From: Chinchilla lanigera
Lineage: Eukaryota > Chordata > Mammalia > Rodentia > Chinchillidae
Direction: 5' to 3'
DNA length: 64,000 nt
Assembly (NCBI RefSeq): GCF_000276665.1
Contig: NW_004955467.1
Coordinates: forward strand, 1,035,555 to 1,099,554
The translations under genes and the position numbers were made by a program. Position 1 is the first letter of the stretch; each line of letters opens with the position of its first letter. The notes under the pieces are model-generated. The model made no database searches. It was not told the origin of the DNA and saw only the letters and a program-made list of their open reading frames with translations. Shown here piece after piece: positions 63,671 to 64,000 of the stretch.

Positions 63671-64000
63671 AAGGAGCGACACTGTAGTAAGGATTTAACA
63701 AACCATCCATATAGACCATTTAGAAGTGTCTCACAGGCCAGAGTGGGCCTGTGCATCTGCTTTCATGTCACTGCAGTGTTCACACTAGTTCTTTGTATCA
63801 GAGAGGTAGGTTGAGGGTGGTGGCTGAGGGCAGAAGCAGTAGGTGGGTAGTAGGTTCAGTGGAAGCCTTTAGACAGATAGGAATGGGCCCATGGGCCACT
63901 TGCTCCCCTTCCAGCTGGGGCCTCCTGCAGCAGACAGAGGGCAGGGCCACATGGGCTGGGCACCCCAAGGAACTAGCTCAGAAGAGACATTTCTCTCTAG
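63671..64000. other. Single-copy-like stretch to window end
   Basis: Moderately GC-rich. No gene or repeat recognised. Confidence 0.4.

Overview
This window reads as nuclear DNA of a mammal, most likely a non-murid rodent. The evidence is in the repeats. Many B1 SINEs derive from 7SL RNA and carry the rodent-type internal duplication of the 'gggctacaaagtgagttcaaggc' segment. ID-type tRNA-derived SINEs occur in several age classes, and ERVL-MaLR solo LTRs, L1, L2, MIR and Tigger/hAT relics make up much of the rest. I cannot fix the species. A castorimorph (beaver or kangaroo-rat lineage) is a guess from the SINE style. There is no bacterial-type gene organisation, and I found no convincing intact cellular protein-coding gene, tRNA, rRNA or CRISPR array. 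Almost every open reading frame is a chance ORF in repeats or single-copy DNA. The recognisable coding matter is decayed L1 ORF1 and ORF2.

Layout. 1-14.9 kb: B1 and ID SINEs, MER2 and other Tigger-type DNA elements, several antisense L1 fragments, MaLR LTRs, and the first copy of an unfamiliar ~430-bp retroposon (9570-10002). 14962-15887: assembly gap, followed by an unidentified GC-rich segment (15888-16690). 17956-23065: a nearly full-length L1 with ~80-bp tandem units at its 5' end, mutated ORF1, an ORF2 lacking its central reverse-transcriptase region, and a 3'UTR built of diverged repeats; it sits inside an older L2 copy. 24-33 kb: MaLR LTRs, an L2 interrupted by a B1, a second MER2, and an 81-bp SPIN-like hAT element with a perfect 8-bp target duplication (25178-25274). 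33-40 kb: antisense L1 relics with nested SINEs. 40-49 kb: a (TG)n/(CA)n perfect hairpin, MIR/L2/L1/MaLR relics and stretches of single-copy DNA. 50-52.7 kb: two successive antisense L1 relics, the first hosting copy 2 of the unfamiliar retroposon (50516-50924). 52.8-56.3 kb and 60-61.4 kb: the two longest repeat-poor stretches. 57-64 kb: L1, L2, MaLR, MIR and a MER20-like element.

The parts do not form an operon or pathway. The story is layered transposition. Old L2/MIR/MER2/MaLR/L1M sequence is overlain by a rodent-lineage L1 that lost its own RT core, by B1 and ID SINEs that need L1 machinery, and by two apparently lineage-limited elements: the SPIN-like hAT and the 100-bp-unit retroposon. 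All family names rest on remembered consensus patterns and have not been checked by a search.
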